This document shows positions 17,417-26,663 of a DNA stretch of 64,000 nucleotides, one piece after another. The position numbers were made by a program, and so were the translations under genes. Below the pieces are notes generated by a model. That model worked only from the letters and a program-made list of their open reading frames with translations. It was not told the origin of the DNA and did no database searches. The stretch is from Flavobacterium faecale (GTDB taxonomy: Bacteria > Bacteroidota > Bacteroidia > Flavobacteriales > Flavobacteriaceae), in contig NZ_CP020918.1 of the NCBI RefSeq assembly GCF_003076455.1, positions 3,012,001-3,076,000 of the forward strand. Direction: 5' to 3'. The stretch's first letter is position 1. Every line of letters starts with the position of its first letter.

Positions 17417-18640
17417 ATGAAAAAGTTTACTATCCTTTTACTTTTAATTGCGACGATAAGCAGCAGTGCTCAGGTGACTATTCGACAAAACAAGCAAGAT
17501 AATGACTTAAAACTATCCGCTTTACCTTATTATAGTTTTGGAAAAGGAATAGGAATCACTTCTCCTGATAGTTTGTACCAGTTAAATATTCGTTTTCGAA
17601 TGCAAAATAGGGTTACTTATACCAAAAATGAGGAGGAAGCTGGAGGTTATGACGGCCAAATTCGTCGTCTGCGTTTGCGATTAGATGGCTATGTAGGTTC
17701 GCCAAAATTTCTATACGCTATTCAGTTGTCTTTTGCGCCAGGTGATGTGGGCGAAATAAAAGAAGGTGAAAATATCAATATTATTAGAGATGCGGTAGTA
17801 TTCTACAGACCAAACAGGCATTGGAATTTGAGTTTTGGTCAAACTAAATTACCAGGAAACAGACAAAGAGTGAACTCATCTGGTGGTTTACAATTGACAG
17901 ATCGTTCTATAAACAATGCAAAATTCACCATAGATCGTGATTTTGGTTTTCAAGCACATAATTTACATGAGTACAAAGATAAATTTTCATACAACTTTAA
18001 AGCTGCTGTATCGACAGGTGAAGGTCGAAATGTGACCGGAAACTCGGATAATGGGATAGCACTAACCGGAAAAGTAGAATTGTTGCCTTTTGGTGCTTTT
18101 ACCAAAGACGGAACTTATTTTGAGGGCGATATTGCAAGAGAGAAAAAGCCCAAATTCATGCTTTCGGGCGCTTTTCAGCAAAACAATCATGCCAAGCGTA
18201 CGCAAGGGCAGTTGGGTAGTGATTTGTATGAAGACCGTACCATGAAATCAGTATTTGTAGATGCTATGCTTAAATATCGTGGTTGGGCTGCCATGTCGAG
18301 CTATATGTCGCGAGCTACTATTGAGAATGCGATTACAGTCAATCCAAATAATCCGTTACAGAGTAACTATGTATTTGTTGGTGAAGGTTTTGATTATCAG
18401 TTGAGTTATATCTTTAAATCAAATTACGAATTGATAGGTAGATTTTCGACTCAAAACGTGGGGAAAGACATTAAAGCTTTGGCACCCGATACCAAACAAT
18501 ACAGTTTAGGAGTTACAAAATACATTTGGGAACACACCTTTAAGCTACAAAGTGAGCTTACCTTTGACCAGCTTTCGTACAATGATGGCAGCAGCAAAAA
18601 CAATTGGTACGTACGTTTTCAAGTAGAAATCGGAATATAA
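17417..18640 (+). CDS. OprO/OprP-type porin family outer-membrane protein
   Basis: 407 aa with a signal peptide (cleavage near SSAQ, residue 19) and a beta-barrel body. The stretch IRRLRLRLDGYVGSPKFLYA followed by RDAVVFYRPNRHWNLSFGQT is typical of the phosphate-selective porin O/P family, and the chain ends in a strand, WYVRFQVEIGI. It should form an outer-membrane channel for anions such as phosphate, though substrate is unproven and no pho-type regulator is nearby. It is monocistronic, with its own -7 box and a terminator shared with tpiA. Confidence 0.85.
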   Translation: MKKFTILLLLIATISSSAQVTIRQNKQDNDLKLSALPYYSFGKGIGITSPDSLYQLNIRFRMQNRVTYTKNEEEAGGYDGQIRRLRLRLDGYVGSPKFLYAIQLSFAPGDVGEIKEGENINIIRDAVVFYRPNRHWNLSFGQTKLPGNRQRVNSSGGLQLTDRSINNAKFTIDRDFGFQAHNLHEYKDKFSYNFKAAVSTGEGRNVTGNSDNGIALTGKVELLPFGAFTKDGTYFEGDIAREKKPKFMLSGAFQQNNHAKRTQGQLGSDLYEDRTMKSVFVDAMLKYRGWAAMSSYMSRATIENAITVNPNNPLQSNYVFVGEGFDYQLSYIFKSNYELIGRFSTQNVGKDIKALAPDTKQYSLGVTKYIWEHTFKLQSELTFDQLSYNDGSSKNNWYVRFQVEIGI

Positions 18641-18642
18641 AT

Positions 18643-18676
18643 AAAAAGAGCAGTGACCTTCATCACTGCTCTTTTT
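18643..18676. terminator. Bidirectional terminator between the porin gene and tpiA
   Basis: AAAAAGAGCAGTGA pairs with TCACTGCTCTTTTT around a 6-nt loop. The A and T arms give a T tail on both strands for the convergent genes. Confidence 0.9.
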
Positions 18677-18700
18677 GTATCTATATAAGAAGGTAGTAAA

Positions 18701-19456
18701 TTATACTGCCGCTTTTACAATCGCTAAGAAATCATCTGCTTTCAAGGCTGCTCCACCAATAAGACCACCGTCTACATCTGGTTTAGAGAAAATTTCAACT
18801 GCGTTTTCTGGTTTTACACTTCCACCATATAGGATAGAAACTTCGTCAGCTACTTCAGCTCCAAATACTTTGCGAACTGTTTCTCTGATAAATTCGTGCA
18901 TTTCTTGCGCTTGCTCAGGAGAAGCTGTTTCACCTGTACCAATAGCCCAAACTGGCTCGTATGCCAAAACAACTTTTGACCAAGATCCTTTTTCGATTTG
19001 GAACAAACCATCACGCAATTGGTTCTCAACAATGTTAAAATGTTGTTTGTCTTGACGGTCTTTCAACTCTTCACCAAAACAGAAAATAACAGTCATGTCA
19101 TGTTTCAAGGCTGTGTTTACTTTTTCAGCAATTAAAGCATCACTTTCATGAAAGATAGCTCTACGCTCAGAGTGACCTAAGATTACTGTGTTCACACCAA
19201 CACTTGTCAACATATCTGCAGTGATTTCTCCTGTAAATGCACCACCTTCAGCTTGGTGAACGTTTTGTGCTGCTACTGTGATTGCTTTTCCTTCTAGTTG
19301 TGATACAGCTGCTGCTAGATTCACAAACGTTGGAGCTACAATTACTTGTGCAGTAGTATCAGCAGGCAATTTTGCTACCAATTCGTTTAAAAGTTCAGCA
19401 GTTTGTGCGGCATTTTTATGCATTTTCCAGTTTCCAGCTACAATTTTCTTTCTCAT
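18701..19456 (-). CDS. tpiA: Triosephosphate isomerase
   Basis: A 251-aa TIM barrel that interconverts glyceraldehyde-3-phosphate and dihydroxyacetone phosphate in glycolysis and gluconeogenesis. Catalytic residues are visible: Lys11 in GNWKM, the His of LGHSERR and the Glu of AYEPVWAIGTG; phosphate is bound by YGGSVKPEN and GGLIGGAAL. It lies 22 nt downstream of the TlpA-like gene on the same strand, so it may be the last gene of that transcript. Confidence 0.98.
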   Translation of the reverse strand: MRKKIVAGNWKMHKNAAQTAELLNELVAKLPADTTAQVIVAPTFVNLAAAVSQLEGKAITVAAQNVHQAEGGAFTGEITADMLTSVGVNTVILGHSERRAIFHESDALIAEKVNTALKHDMTVIFCFGEELKDRQDKQHFNIVENQLRDGLFQIEKGSWSKVVLAYEPVWAIGTGETASPEQAQEMHEFIRETVRKVFGAEVADEVSILYGGSVKPENAVEIFSKPDVDGGLIGGAALKADDFLAIVKAAV

Positions 19457-19478
19457 CTTTTCTGATTTGTTTTAATTT

Positions 19479-19982
19479 TTATTTTAGTTCAGTTATTGTT
19501 TTGTCTATAAGGTCAAAGTCTGTTTCAATAGCACGGTACAAGGCAATTTTACCCGTTTTGTCTATTACAATGTATCTCGGAATCCAATCTAGGTCAATTG
19601 CACCAGCAAATTTTCCTTTCATTTGATCGTTTGCCATAAAGTGTGATCCCTTTAAATCGTGCTTGATTATTCCGTTTTGCCAAGCAATTTCAGTTTTGTC
19701 CATAGAGATAAAAACGTAGTTTACCTCAGGATGTTTGGCTTGCAATTCTTTCAACTTTGGCATTGCTTTGATACAATCTCCACACCATGAAGCCCAAACT
19801 TCGATCACCGTTGTCTTACCTTCGTTTGCTTTCAAAATAGATTCAAAACTCACTTGGTTCCCTTCACGTGTAAGCAAGGTTTCTTTCAATGCTTCAGTTG
19901 AAAAGCTTGTTTTTTCTTTTGTTTTATTCGAACATGATATAAAAATGAATACTAAAGCGACTAGAGCAGTTAATTTTTTCAT
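19479..19982 (-). CDS. TlpA-like thioredoxin-fold lipoprotein
   Basis: 167 aa with a lipoprotein signal ending ISC (Cys17) and a thioredoxin fold with redox motif W66-C67-G-D-C70, plus the cis-proline loop WIPRYIV. It is expected in the periplasm, tethered to a membrane, reducing or exchanging disulfides. It sits between a DoxX/thioredoxin-like membrane gene and tpiA, forming a likely thiol-redox group. Confidence 0.9.
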   Translation of the reverse strand: MKKLTALVALVFIFISCSNKTKEKTSFSTEALKETLLTREGNQVSFESILKANEGKTTVIEVWASWCGDCIKAMPKLKELQAKHPEVNYVFISMDKTEIAWQNGIIKHDLKGSHFMANDQMKGKFAGAIDLDWIPRYIVIDKTGKIALYRAIETDFDLIDKTITELK

Positions 19983-20166
19983 TTGTGTAATTTTTGCTAA
20001 GTTAATTAAAGTTGAAATAAAGCCCTATTAAAAACAGCCTTAATCCCGTTTTTTATTGATTTTTTATCGTAAAATCAATAAATTTCTATTGATATGATTA
20101 TGAAAACGTAATAGTTTGTTTTTCTGTTGCATATATTTCAATCAGACTCAAAAATGTGTTTACAAT

Positions 20167-21267
20167 CTACAATTTCAATTTGTCGATGTCATTATGATGC
20201 ACTTTTTGTGTGATTGTGCCATAATTCAAAATTACGATGCTAGGATTTGCTCTTTCGATTGTTTTTAATGTAGTACCATCACAGAAGTAAAAGTCAAAAT
20301 CAAAAGCATATTGTTTTTGAGCTGCGGCTATTTGTTCAGGAGTCGATGCGGTCATAGCGATCACTTTGTATCCTTTTGCTTTGGCATCAACGGTCAAGGT
20401 TTTTAGTTTAAGTAAGCCTTCCGGTGAAGCATTTGGCAAGTCGTAGGTAACAAAAATCATCACCTTTGGCTCACGTAAAAATTCTTCCTTATAATCAGAT
20501 CCATCTTTGGTCATCGTGAAATCGTGAATAGGAGGGACATAGCCTTCTACGATAACCTTGTCTTTTCGATCTACAAACGTAGCGCCTTCTGGAATATTCA
20601 TCAGGTCATTTTCGCCAAACTCTGTATCAACGCCATTGACTTTGTAGATAAAAATCATTTCTACAACCGACTTAGGAGCAGAATCAGGTATTGCCATTCC
20701 TTTTGTAATATTGGTACCAACTTGGTACGGTCTAAAATCAATTGCTGGTAAATGGTTCAAAACATGATAACCAAACATAGCCGCAAGAGCAAAACTTGCA
20801 AACGCCAAAACAGTTTGTATTTTGTTACCAAATAATGGCTTAATTAACTTTCGATTAAAAGTCAAAATCAAGATAAAAAACAACAAAACAATATCCTTGG
20901 TAAACGATTCCCATGGTGTCAAATGGAGCGCGTCACCAAAGCAACCGCAGTCTTTGACCACATCAAAATAGGCAGAATAGAACGTCAAGAACGAAAATTT
21001 AATGATCATAATCAGCAAAATCCAAATGGTCCATTTTGCTTGGTATCCAATCAATAAAAAAACACCCAAAACTACTTCAAGGATAACAATAAATAGCGCT
21101 AAAGCGAGGGTATACGGAATCAAAAAAGGCATATTGAACACGGGTTCACCAAAATATTCGCCGAGTTTATAGGAAAATCCCAGTGGATCATTCAATTTAA
21201 TTAATCCCGAGATGATAAAAAGAACGCCGACAAAAATTCTCGAAAATTGGGTAAGTATATTTTTCAT
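20167..21267 (-). CDS. DoxX/MauE-type membrane protein with C-terminal thioredoxin-like domain (BT_3928-like)
   Basis: 366 aa: four to five membrane helices in the first ~165 residues with the DoxX-type start RIFVGVLFIISGLIKLNDPL and a CGCFGD motif characteristic of MauE/DoxX proteins linked to disulfide handling. The remaining ~200 residues are soluble and end in a thioredoxin-like half (VMIFVTYDLPNASPEGLLKL; FDFDFYFCDGTTLKTIERAN) lacking a CxxC pair. This matches what I remember as the BT_3928 family. It probably moves reducing equivalents across the inner membrane to the neighbouring TlpA-like lipoprotein. The function is inferred. Confidence 0.85.
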   Translation of the reverse strand: MKNILTQFSRIFVGVLFIISGLIKLNDPLGFSYKLGEYFGEPVFNMPFLIPYTLALALFIVILEVVLGVFLLIGYQAKWTIWILLIMIIKFSFLTFYSAYFDVVKDCGCFGDALHLTPWESFTKDIVLLFFILILTFNRKLIKPLFGNKIQTVLAFASFALAAMFGYHVLNHLPAIDFRPYQVGTNITKGMAIPDSAPKSVVEMIFIYKVNGVDTEFGENDLMNIPEGATFVDRKDKVIVEGYVPPIHDFTMTKDGSDYKEEFLREPKVMIFVTYDLPNASPEGLLKLKTLTVDAKAKGYKVIAMTASTPEQIAAAQKQYAFDFDFYFCDGTTLKTIERANPSIVILNYGTITQKVHHNDIDKLKL

Positions 21268-21279
21268 TCTAAAGAGGTA

Positions 21280-21822
21280 TTATTTTTTGAATCCCATTAA
21301 TATTAACGCAAAAACGGAATAGTTAAGCATGTCTTGGTAGTTGGCATCGATCCCTTCCGAAACCAATGTCATCCCTTTATTGTCTTCAATTTGTTTCACA
21401 CGCAAGAGTTTTTGCAAGATCAAATCGGTCAATGAACTCACACGCATTTCGCGCCATGCTTCGCCGTAATCATGATTTTTGGCTTCCATCAATTGTTTGG
21501 TTAGCAGCGCTTTTGCATCGTATAATTCGGTAGCTTTTTCTAATCCCAAATCAGGTTGATCAACAACACCCAACTCCAATTGAATCAAGGCCATGATCGA
21601 ATAGTTAATGATTCCGATAAATTCTCCAGTTTCATCTTCGTCCACTTTTCGAACCTCATTTTCTTGTAAGCTACGTATGCGCTGTGCCTTGATGTAGATT
21701 TGATCTGTAAGCGAGGGTAGCCTCAAAATGCGCCATGCACTCCCGTAATCTTTCATTTTTTTGGTGAATAACTCACGGCAAATTGCCATAACTTGATCGT
21801 ATTCCTGAGAAGTATTGTTCAT
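21280..21822 (-). CDS. DUF1599 domain protein with internal duplication
   Basis: 180 aa consisting of two similar halves: KKMKDYGSAWRILRLPSLTD then QIYIKAQRIRSLQ in the first, and AKNHDYGEAWREMRVSSLTD then LILQKLLRVKQIE in the second. The DYG-AWR...SLTD signature defines the DUF1599 family, common in Bacteroidota. Its biochemistry is unknown to me; the helical, acidic character recalls all-alpha NTP pyrophosphohydrolases, but that is speculation. It starts divergently from folP and precedes the DoxX-like gene by 12 nt. Confidence 0.85.
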   Translation of the reverse strand: MNNTSQEYDQVMAICRELFTKKMKDYGSAWRILRLPSLTDQIYIKAQRIRSLQENEVRKVDEDETGEFIGIINYSIMALIQLELGVVDQPDLGLEKATELYDAKALLTKQLMEAKNHDYGEAWREMRVSSLTDLILQKLLRVKQIEDNKGMTLVSEGIDANYQDMLNYSVFALILMGFKK

Positions 21823-21886
21823 TATTGATGTATATTTGTCTAAAATTTTCTCAAAAATAAGGATTAAATTTAAAAGTCAAAGGTCG

Positions 21887-21966
21887 TTTAAAGTTTAAAA
21901 TGTTTAAAGTTTGAGGTCGTTTCCGATTGAGACAATTTTAAACATTTTAAAATCTTTAAACTTTTA
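21887..21966. repeat. TTTAAAG-rich inverted repeat before folP
   Basis: TTAAAGTTTAAAATGTTTAA on the left is mirrored by TTAAACATTTTAAAATCTTT on the right, separated by about 20 nt, and the right arm ends 14 nt before the folP ATG. The sequence is low-complexity and could fold in RNA. It is comparable to the A-rich tracts before 32740, 41711 and 43936. Confidence 0.6.
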
Positions 21967-21980
21967 ATCAATAAATCAAA

Positions 21981-22805
21981 ATGACCATAAACTGTAACGG
22001 ACAATTAATAGATTTGAAAGCACCCAAAGTAATGGGAATTTTGAATATAACACCCAATTCTTTTTTTGACGGTGGAACGTATAAAAATGAAGCTGACATT
22101 CTTTCGAAAGTAGAAAAAATGCTGGTTGATGGTGCAACCTTCATTGATGTGGGTGCCTATTCAAGCAAACCAAATGCCGAATTTGTTTCAGTTCAAGAAG
22201 AAATAAATCGAATCCTGCCGGTGGTAGCACTAATAATGAAGCTATTTCCAGAAGTTATCCTTTCTATAGATACGTTTAGGAGTGAAGTAGCTAGGATTAG
22301 TATCGAAAGTGGTGCTGCCATAATCAATGATATCTCCGCAGGAAAATTAGATGAAAAAATGATGGAAACCGTCGCAAAAGCACGAGTACCTTACATCATG
22401 ATGCACATGAAGGGGAATCCACAAACGATGCAAACCTTGACAGATTACGATAATATTGTAAAAGAAATGATTTTGTACTTTTCGGAAAGAGTTTTTGAAG
22501 CACGTCGTCACGGAATATCAGATTTAATAATCGACCCCGGATTTGGCTTTGCTAAGACATTAGATCAAAATTTTGAAGTGATTCGAAAGTTAGAAGACTT
22601 TCAAATGCTTGATTTACCATTGTTGGCGGGTATTTCTAGAAAATCAATGGTGTACAAAACACTCGAAAACAGCCCTGAAGAAGCATTAAATGGCACGACC
22701 GTTTTGAATACGATTTCGTTGTCAAAAGGAGCCAATATCTTGCGGGTACATGATGTGAAAGAAGCCGTTGAAACGGTAAAATTATGGAATAAGTTAAAGA
22801 AATAA
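21981..22805 (+). CDS. folP: Dihydropteroate synthase
   Basis: A 274-aa TIM barrel joining 6-hydroxymethyl-7,8-dihydropterin pyrophosphate to p-aminobenzoate in folate synthesis; the target of sulfonamides. Motifs are MGILNITPNSFFDGG (pyrophosphate loop), FIDVGAYSSKPNA, SIDTFRSEVA, MMHMKGNPQTM, IDPGFGFAKT and the C-terminal LRVHDVKEA. A lipoprotein gene begins at the base directly after the stop codon, so the two are coupled. Confidence 0.97.
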   Translation: MTINCNGQLIDLKAPKVMGILNITPNSFFDGGTYKNEADILSKVEKMLVDGATFIDVGAYSSKPNAEFVSVQEEINRILPVVALIMKLFPEVILSIDTFRSEVARISIESGAAIINDISAGKLDEKMMETVAKARVPYIMMHMKGNPQTMQTLTDYDNIVKEMILYFSERVFEARRHGISDLIIDPGFGFAKTLDQNFEVIRKLEDFQMLDLPLLAGISRKSMVYKTLENSPEEALNGTTVLNTISLSKGANILRVHDVKEAVETVKLWNKLKK

Positions 22806-23426
22806 ATGATGAAATACCTATCTATTGCACTAGTTGTACTGCTTTTTTCATGTGGTAAAGAGGAAAATATACAATTGCCCAAAGCAGCTAAAACTATAGT
22901 AAGCGATGTGCAAGATCACTCGCCAATTTATATTTTTTTTAGATCGAAAGAGAAAGATACGTTGGCAGAAGTAAATCGAAAAAACAGTATCATATCCACC
23001 AATTGGATTTTGAATATCGATGCACGCTTACCCTTGAAATTGGTTATTCCGGAAGTAATGAAATTGCAGGAAAAAAAGCGACAAGAGAAAGCGCATAAAA
23101 ATGAAAAAGCAGAGAATTTTTATGCATATGCTGATAGCATCGGAAAAAATATGGCTTTCATTCCGTTTACGAAGGTTTTTTATAAAATTGGGAAACCGGA
23201 TAAAAACAAATTAGTTTTTCATTTTCGAAAAGGAAAAGATGTAGTTGTATTTAAAGGAGTTGATGTTCAAATAAAAGATTTACTAGAAAGCTTTTATGCT
23301 ACTAAATATGAAGTCACACCAAAAGTTGTATTTCAATTTGATGGGAATATGTCTTATGGAGAATATCTTCAAAACAAAATACTATTAAATGGATTCAAAG
23401 ATATAAATGAAGAATTTATCTTTTAA
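22806..23426 (+). CDS. Hypothetical lipoprotein
   Basis: 206 aa with a lipobox LLFSC near residue 16. The mature region is lysine-rich in its middle part (MKLQEKKRQEKAHKNEKAEN, probably a helix) and otherwise mixed alpha/beta. ATG immediately follows the folP stop (TAAATGATG), so translation is almost certainly coupled. No known family was recognised, and nothing links it to folate chemistry beyond position. A hairpin at 23484-23521 follows. Confidence 0.8.
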   Translation: MMKYLSIALVVLLFSCGKEENIQLPKAAKTIVSDVQDHSPIYIFFRSKEKDTLAEVNRKNSIISTNWILNIDARLPLKLVIPEVMKLQEKKRQEKAHKNEKAENFYAYADSIGKNMAFIPFTKVFYKIGKPDKNKLVFHFRKGKDVVVFKGVDVQIKDLLESFYATKYEVTPKVVFQFDGNMSYGEYLQNKILLNGFKDINEEFIF

Positions 23427-23483
23427 GATGAATTCATATTTGCGTTCAGCTTTCACTGGATGATAACAAATTATTATTAAGAA

Positions 23484-23521
23484 GGCTTTAGCCGAAAACT
23501 ATTATGTTTTCGGCTAAAGCC
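23484..23521 (+). terminator. Hairpin terminator after the folP operon
   Basis: A 16-bp perfect stem (GGCTTTAGCCGAAAAC and its complement) with a 6-nt loop, followed by CCTTTATTATTTT. The U tract is weak, but stem strength and position fit termination. Confidence 0.7.
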
Positions 23522-23625
23522 CTTTATTATTTTGGAACAGTTCAATCGGAGGATAATTTTAATTTATGTACAAAAATCATAGTTTAGTCTAAATAATCGC
23601 ACGAAGACATTAACGACGGAAACGG

Positions 23626-23716
23626 CAAACTGGCACTGAATACCGTAAACTAAATACTGCAACCTAATACTGCAACCTGAGACTGTAAACTGAAAACTGC
23701 AAACTGAGACTGAACA
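23626..23716. repeat. ACTGNAAACTGA-type degenerate tandem repeat
   Basis: Six or more ~11-13-nt units such as ATACTGCAACCTA, GACTGTAAACTGA and GACTGAAC run up to the end of rlmH. It is non-coding and low-complexity. Confidence 0.6.
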
Positions 23717-23724
23717 CAGAAGTT

Positions 23725-24198
23725 CTACTGATGATGATAAGGTTCGTTCTTCAAAATAGTAAAACCGCGATATAATTGTTCGATAAAAAACAAGCGCACC
23801 ATTTGATGGGAAAACGTCATTAGCGAAAGCGAAATTTTCCCTTTTGCTTTAGCATAAACCGTATCAGAGAAACCATAAGGACCACCAATCACAAACACAA
23901 GCGTTTTGACACCCGAGTTCATTTTTTTCTGCAAATCTTCCGAAAAAGCGACACTTGAAAATGTTTTTCCGTTTTCGTCCAACAAAATTAATTGGTCAGT
24001 GGGTGTGATTTTCGATAAAATCAATTCGCCTTCTTTTTCTTTTTGCTGACTTTCAGACAAGTTTTTTACATTTTTTATATCTGGAATCACTTCCAAATCA
24101 AATTTGATATAAAAAGACAAACGCTTGGCGTAATCATCAATCAGGGTTTGAAGTGCTTTATTGTCGGTTTTGCCTATTGCAAGTAGTTTAATATTCAT
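23725..24198 (-). CDS. rlmH: 23S rRNA pseudouridine(1915)-N3 methyltransferase
   Basis: A 157-aa SPOUT methyltransferase acting on the 70S ribosome at helix 69. The SPOUT knot motifs are VFVIGGPYGFSD and SLMTFSHQMVRLFFIEQLYR, and the chain ends ILKNEPYHHQ, the typical RlmH tail (normally ending YHH or YHHQ). It appears monocistronic. Confidence 0.97.
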   Translation of the reverse strand: MNIKLLAIGKTDNKALQTLIDDYAKRLSFYIKFDLEVIPDIKNVKNLSESQQKEKEGELILSKITPTDQLILLDENGKTFSSVAFSEDLQKKMNSGVKTLVFVIGGPYGFSDTVYAKAKGKISLSLMTFSHQMVRLFFIEQLYRGFTILKNEPYHHQ

Positions 24199-24337
24199 AA
24201 GGTTTTGATATACAAATAGATCTGATGGTTGTTTTTTTGCAGCAATTATTCAGTTGCTATTTATCTACAAGATCATTTTCTCGTTTCAATATTTACTTTT
24301 CTATAATACAAAATTGTAAAAGAGCAAAGATAACAAT

Positions 24338-25576
24338 CTAGTTTTGGATTTTGATCATTCCTTCGGATCCAGTTGGTTTTGGAGTCAATTCCAAAATAGA
24401 ATTCGGCGCCAGTAATTTTTCTATTCGATGAGAAACAAATATAATGGCAATGTTCGTTTCCTTAGCCAAATGTGATATAAGTTGCGTGACTAGCGCTACG
24501 TTTTCGTCATCTAATCCTTCTGTAGGTTCGTCTAAAATCAATAACGGCGGATGTTTAAGCACCGCACGTATGATCATAATGACCCGTTGTTGGCCTACTG
24601 ATAAATCTATAAATGCGGTTTTTCGAAGGTGTTGCATGTCTAAAAAGGTGAGCCACTCGTTCACAGTTTTGACTTGTAAGTTGGTAGGCTGCACATACAA
24701 ACCTACAGAATCGAAAAAGCCAGAAAGAATCATTTGCTCTGTGGTATGTTTTTTTTGGAATAAATCAATCATGGCCGATGAGAATTGACCAATATTTTTT
24801 TTAATATCCCAAATGCTTTCACCGCTTCCTTTCTTTTTCCCAAAGAGATATAAATCTTGTCCGTAGCCTTTTGGATTGTCGCCAGTTATCAAAGACAAAA
24901 TGGTACTTTTTCCAGATCCATTAGGACCTATCAATTGCCAAAACTCTCCTTTTTTGATCGTCCAATTGACGCCATTAAGTATGGGTTTTTCGTTATAACT
25001 CACATTTAAATTGTTCATTTTGATCAAGACAGGATCTGGGCATTCAATGATTTCTAACGGTTTCGGAATCGCGGTTACAAAGTAATTATCCTTTGTTGTA
25101 ATCGTAGTTAACGGTTGCAAGGCAAAGGTGTTATCTAGAATTTGTCTCTTATTGAGTATAAAATCAAGTAAATCATCAGCACGATTAACGAGCTGAATCA
25201 AACTAAAGGTCTTAGCTAGTTCTTGGAGCTGAATGCGAAGTTCTTTCCTAGAATTATGATCCAAATGGTCCAAAGGATTGTCTAGAATTATAAAATCAGG
25301 TTTTTGATTGATGCAGTATTTTAAAAAAGCCTTCTTTCGCTCACCAGAGGAGAAAGTGCGCAGTTGACGTTGTGTGTCGGGTGCCGCTTCCACCGAATCG
25401 TATTGGTACTCTTTTTCGATAAACTTTTCGATGGCTAAATCAGAGAAAAGAATACCTTTTTTGAAATTGAAGAACTCCAATTCTCCTACTGCTTTTGATG
25501 TAATTATATTCTCGATGAATTCTTTTTTTGCGACTTGATTGCGCAAAAGAATATCCCAGTGATTGATGTCTTGCAT
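24338..25576 (-). CDS. ModF/PhrA-like twin ABC ATPase with a degenerate first half
   Basis: 412 aa. The C-terminal ABC domain is complete: Walker A GPNGSGKST (217-225), signature LSVGQQR, Walker B LLILDEPTEGLD, H-loop VSHR. GYGQDLYLFGKKKGSGESIW closely matches E. coli ModF as I remember it. The first domain has a signature (FSSGER, 75-80) and Walker B (FIILDNPLDHLD) but no Walker A, and the protein begins about where the P-loop should already have passed. The region upstream in other frames does not encode a P-loop, so this is not an obvious frameshift. There is no permease nearby. A role in molybdate handling, as suggested for ModF, is unproven. Confidence 0.85.
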   Translation of the reverse strand: MQDINHWDILLRNQVAKKEFIENIITSKAVGELEFFNFKKGILFSDLAIEKFIEKEYQYDSVEAAPDTQRQLRTFSSGERKKAFLKYCINQKPDFIILDNPLDHLDHNSRKELRIQLQELAKTFSLIQLVNRADDLLDFILNKRQILDNTFALQPLTTITTKDNYFVTAIPKPLEIIECPDPVLIKMNNLNVSYNEKPILNGVNWTIKKGEFWQLIGPNGSGKSTILSLITGDNPKGYGQDLYLFGKKKGSGESIWDIKKNIGQFSSAMIDLFQKKHTTEQMILSGFFDSVGLYVQPTNLQVKTVNEWLTFLDMQHLRKTAFIDLSVGQQRVIMIIRAVLKHPPLLILDEPTEGLDDENVALVTQLISHLAKETNIAIIFVSHRIEKLLAPNSILELTPKPTGSEGMIKIQN

Positions 25577-25594
25577 TTTGTACTATTAAAAACA

Positions 25595-25602
25595 CAAAAG
25601 TA
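25595..25602 (-). promoter_or_regulatory. -7 element TACTTTTG upstream of the ABC ATPase gene
   Basis: A perfect TAnnTTTG match on the minus strand, 18 nt before the start codon. No good -33 TTG. Confidence 0.45.
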
Positions 25603-25777
25603 CCACTATATTACTACATTTGAAATGCTGATATTATTTTTTGTCTGATTTTTATGCTTTGGCCTTGTTCTGAATCGAATACCGGTTGATGGTTAATAAA
25701 AAAGTATAAAGACTGCAGGACAAATTTTCTTTTCGATAAAATTATCTTATTTTAGCCTAAACAAATAACGACACCCA

Positions 25778-26635
25778 ATGATTACTGAAGCTCAATTTTT
25801 GAATGAAATACAAATCTTAATTGCAAATGCTATCCGTGAGGATGTAGGCGATGGCGACCACAGTTCACTTGCTTGTATTCCTGCAACGGCGCAAGGTAAA
25901 GCAAAACTTTTGGTCAAAGACAACGGGATAATTGCTGGTGTCGACTTTGCAAAAATGATTTTTGAGTACGTTGATTCCAATTTAAAGGTGGAGACTTTTA
26001 TCGAAGATGGTGCTGCTGTGAAGTATGGAGATATCGTATTTCATGTCGAAGGAAGCTCTCAATCAATCCTAAAAGCAGAGCGTTTGGTGTTGAATTCAAT
26101 GCAGCGCATGTCTGCCATTGCGACCAAAACCAATAGCTATGTACAATTGTTGGAGGGTACTGGTACCAAAATATTAGATACTAGAAAAACCACTCCAAGT
26201 TTTAGAGTGGCCGAAAAATGGGCCGTAAAGATTGGTGGTGGAGAAAATCATCGTTTTGCACTCTACGACATGGTGATGTTGAAAGACAATCATATTGATT
26301 TTGCGGGCGGAATTGCCTTAGCGATTGACAAAACCAAAGAGTATTTGGCGACACAAAAGAAAGATTTGAAAATCATAGTAGAAGCTAGAGATATTGACGA
26401 GGTAAAAGAAATTTTGGTTGCCAAAGGGGTTTTTCGAATCTTGTTGGATAATTTTGACTACGATATGACTCGCGAAGCTGTTGCATTAATTGGAAACGAA
26501 TGTTTGACCGAATCATCAGGGAATATTAACGAAGACACAATTAGGCAATATGCAGAATGTGGCGTAAATTATATTTCGTCTGGTGCTTTGACACATTCTG
26601 TTTATAATATGGATTTGAGTTTGAAAGCGATTTAA
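25778..26635 (+). CDS. nadC: Nicotinate-nucleotide pyrophosphorylase (quinolinate phosphoribosyltransferase)
   Basis: A 285-aa enzyme converting quinolinate and PRPP to nicotinate mononucleotide in de novo NAD synthesis. Family motifs: REDVGDGDHSS, LNSMQRMSAIATKTN, ILDTRKTTPSFRVAEKWAVK, GGGENHRFALYDMVMLKDNH and ESSGNINEDTIRQYAECGVN. nadA and nadB are not in this window. A YihY-type gene follows after 28 nt. Confidence 0.97.
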   Translation: MITEAQFLNEIQILIANAIREDVGDGDHSSLACIPATAQGKAKLLVKDNGIIAGVDFAKMIFEYVDSNLKVETFIEDGAAVKYGDIVFHVEGSSQSILKAERLVLNSMQRMSAIATKTNSYVQLLEGTGTKILDTRKTTPSFRVAEKWAVKIGGGENHRFALYDMVMLKDNHIDFAGGIALAIDKTKEYLATQKKDLKIIVEARDIDEVKEILVAKGVFRILLDNFDYDMTREAVALIGNECLTESSGNINEDTIRQYAECGVNYISSGALTHSVYNMDLSLKAI

Positions 26636-26663
26636 TACTAATTTGAGCATTAAAAAAGAATAG

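Noticed and set aside
24338..25700. Frameshift at the 5' end of the ModF-like gene hiding a P-loop
   Set aside because: The upstream region read in the other minus-strand frames gives no P-loop or ABC sequence.
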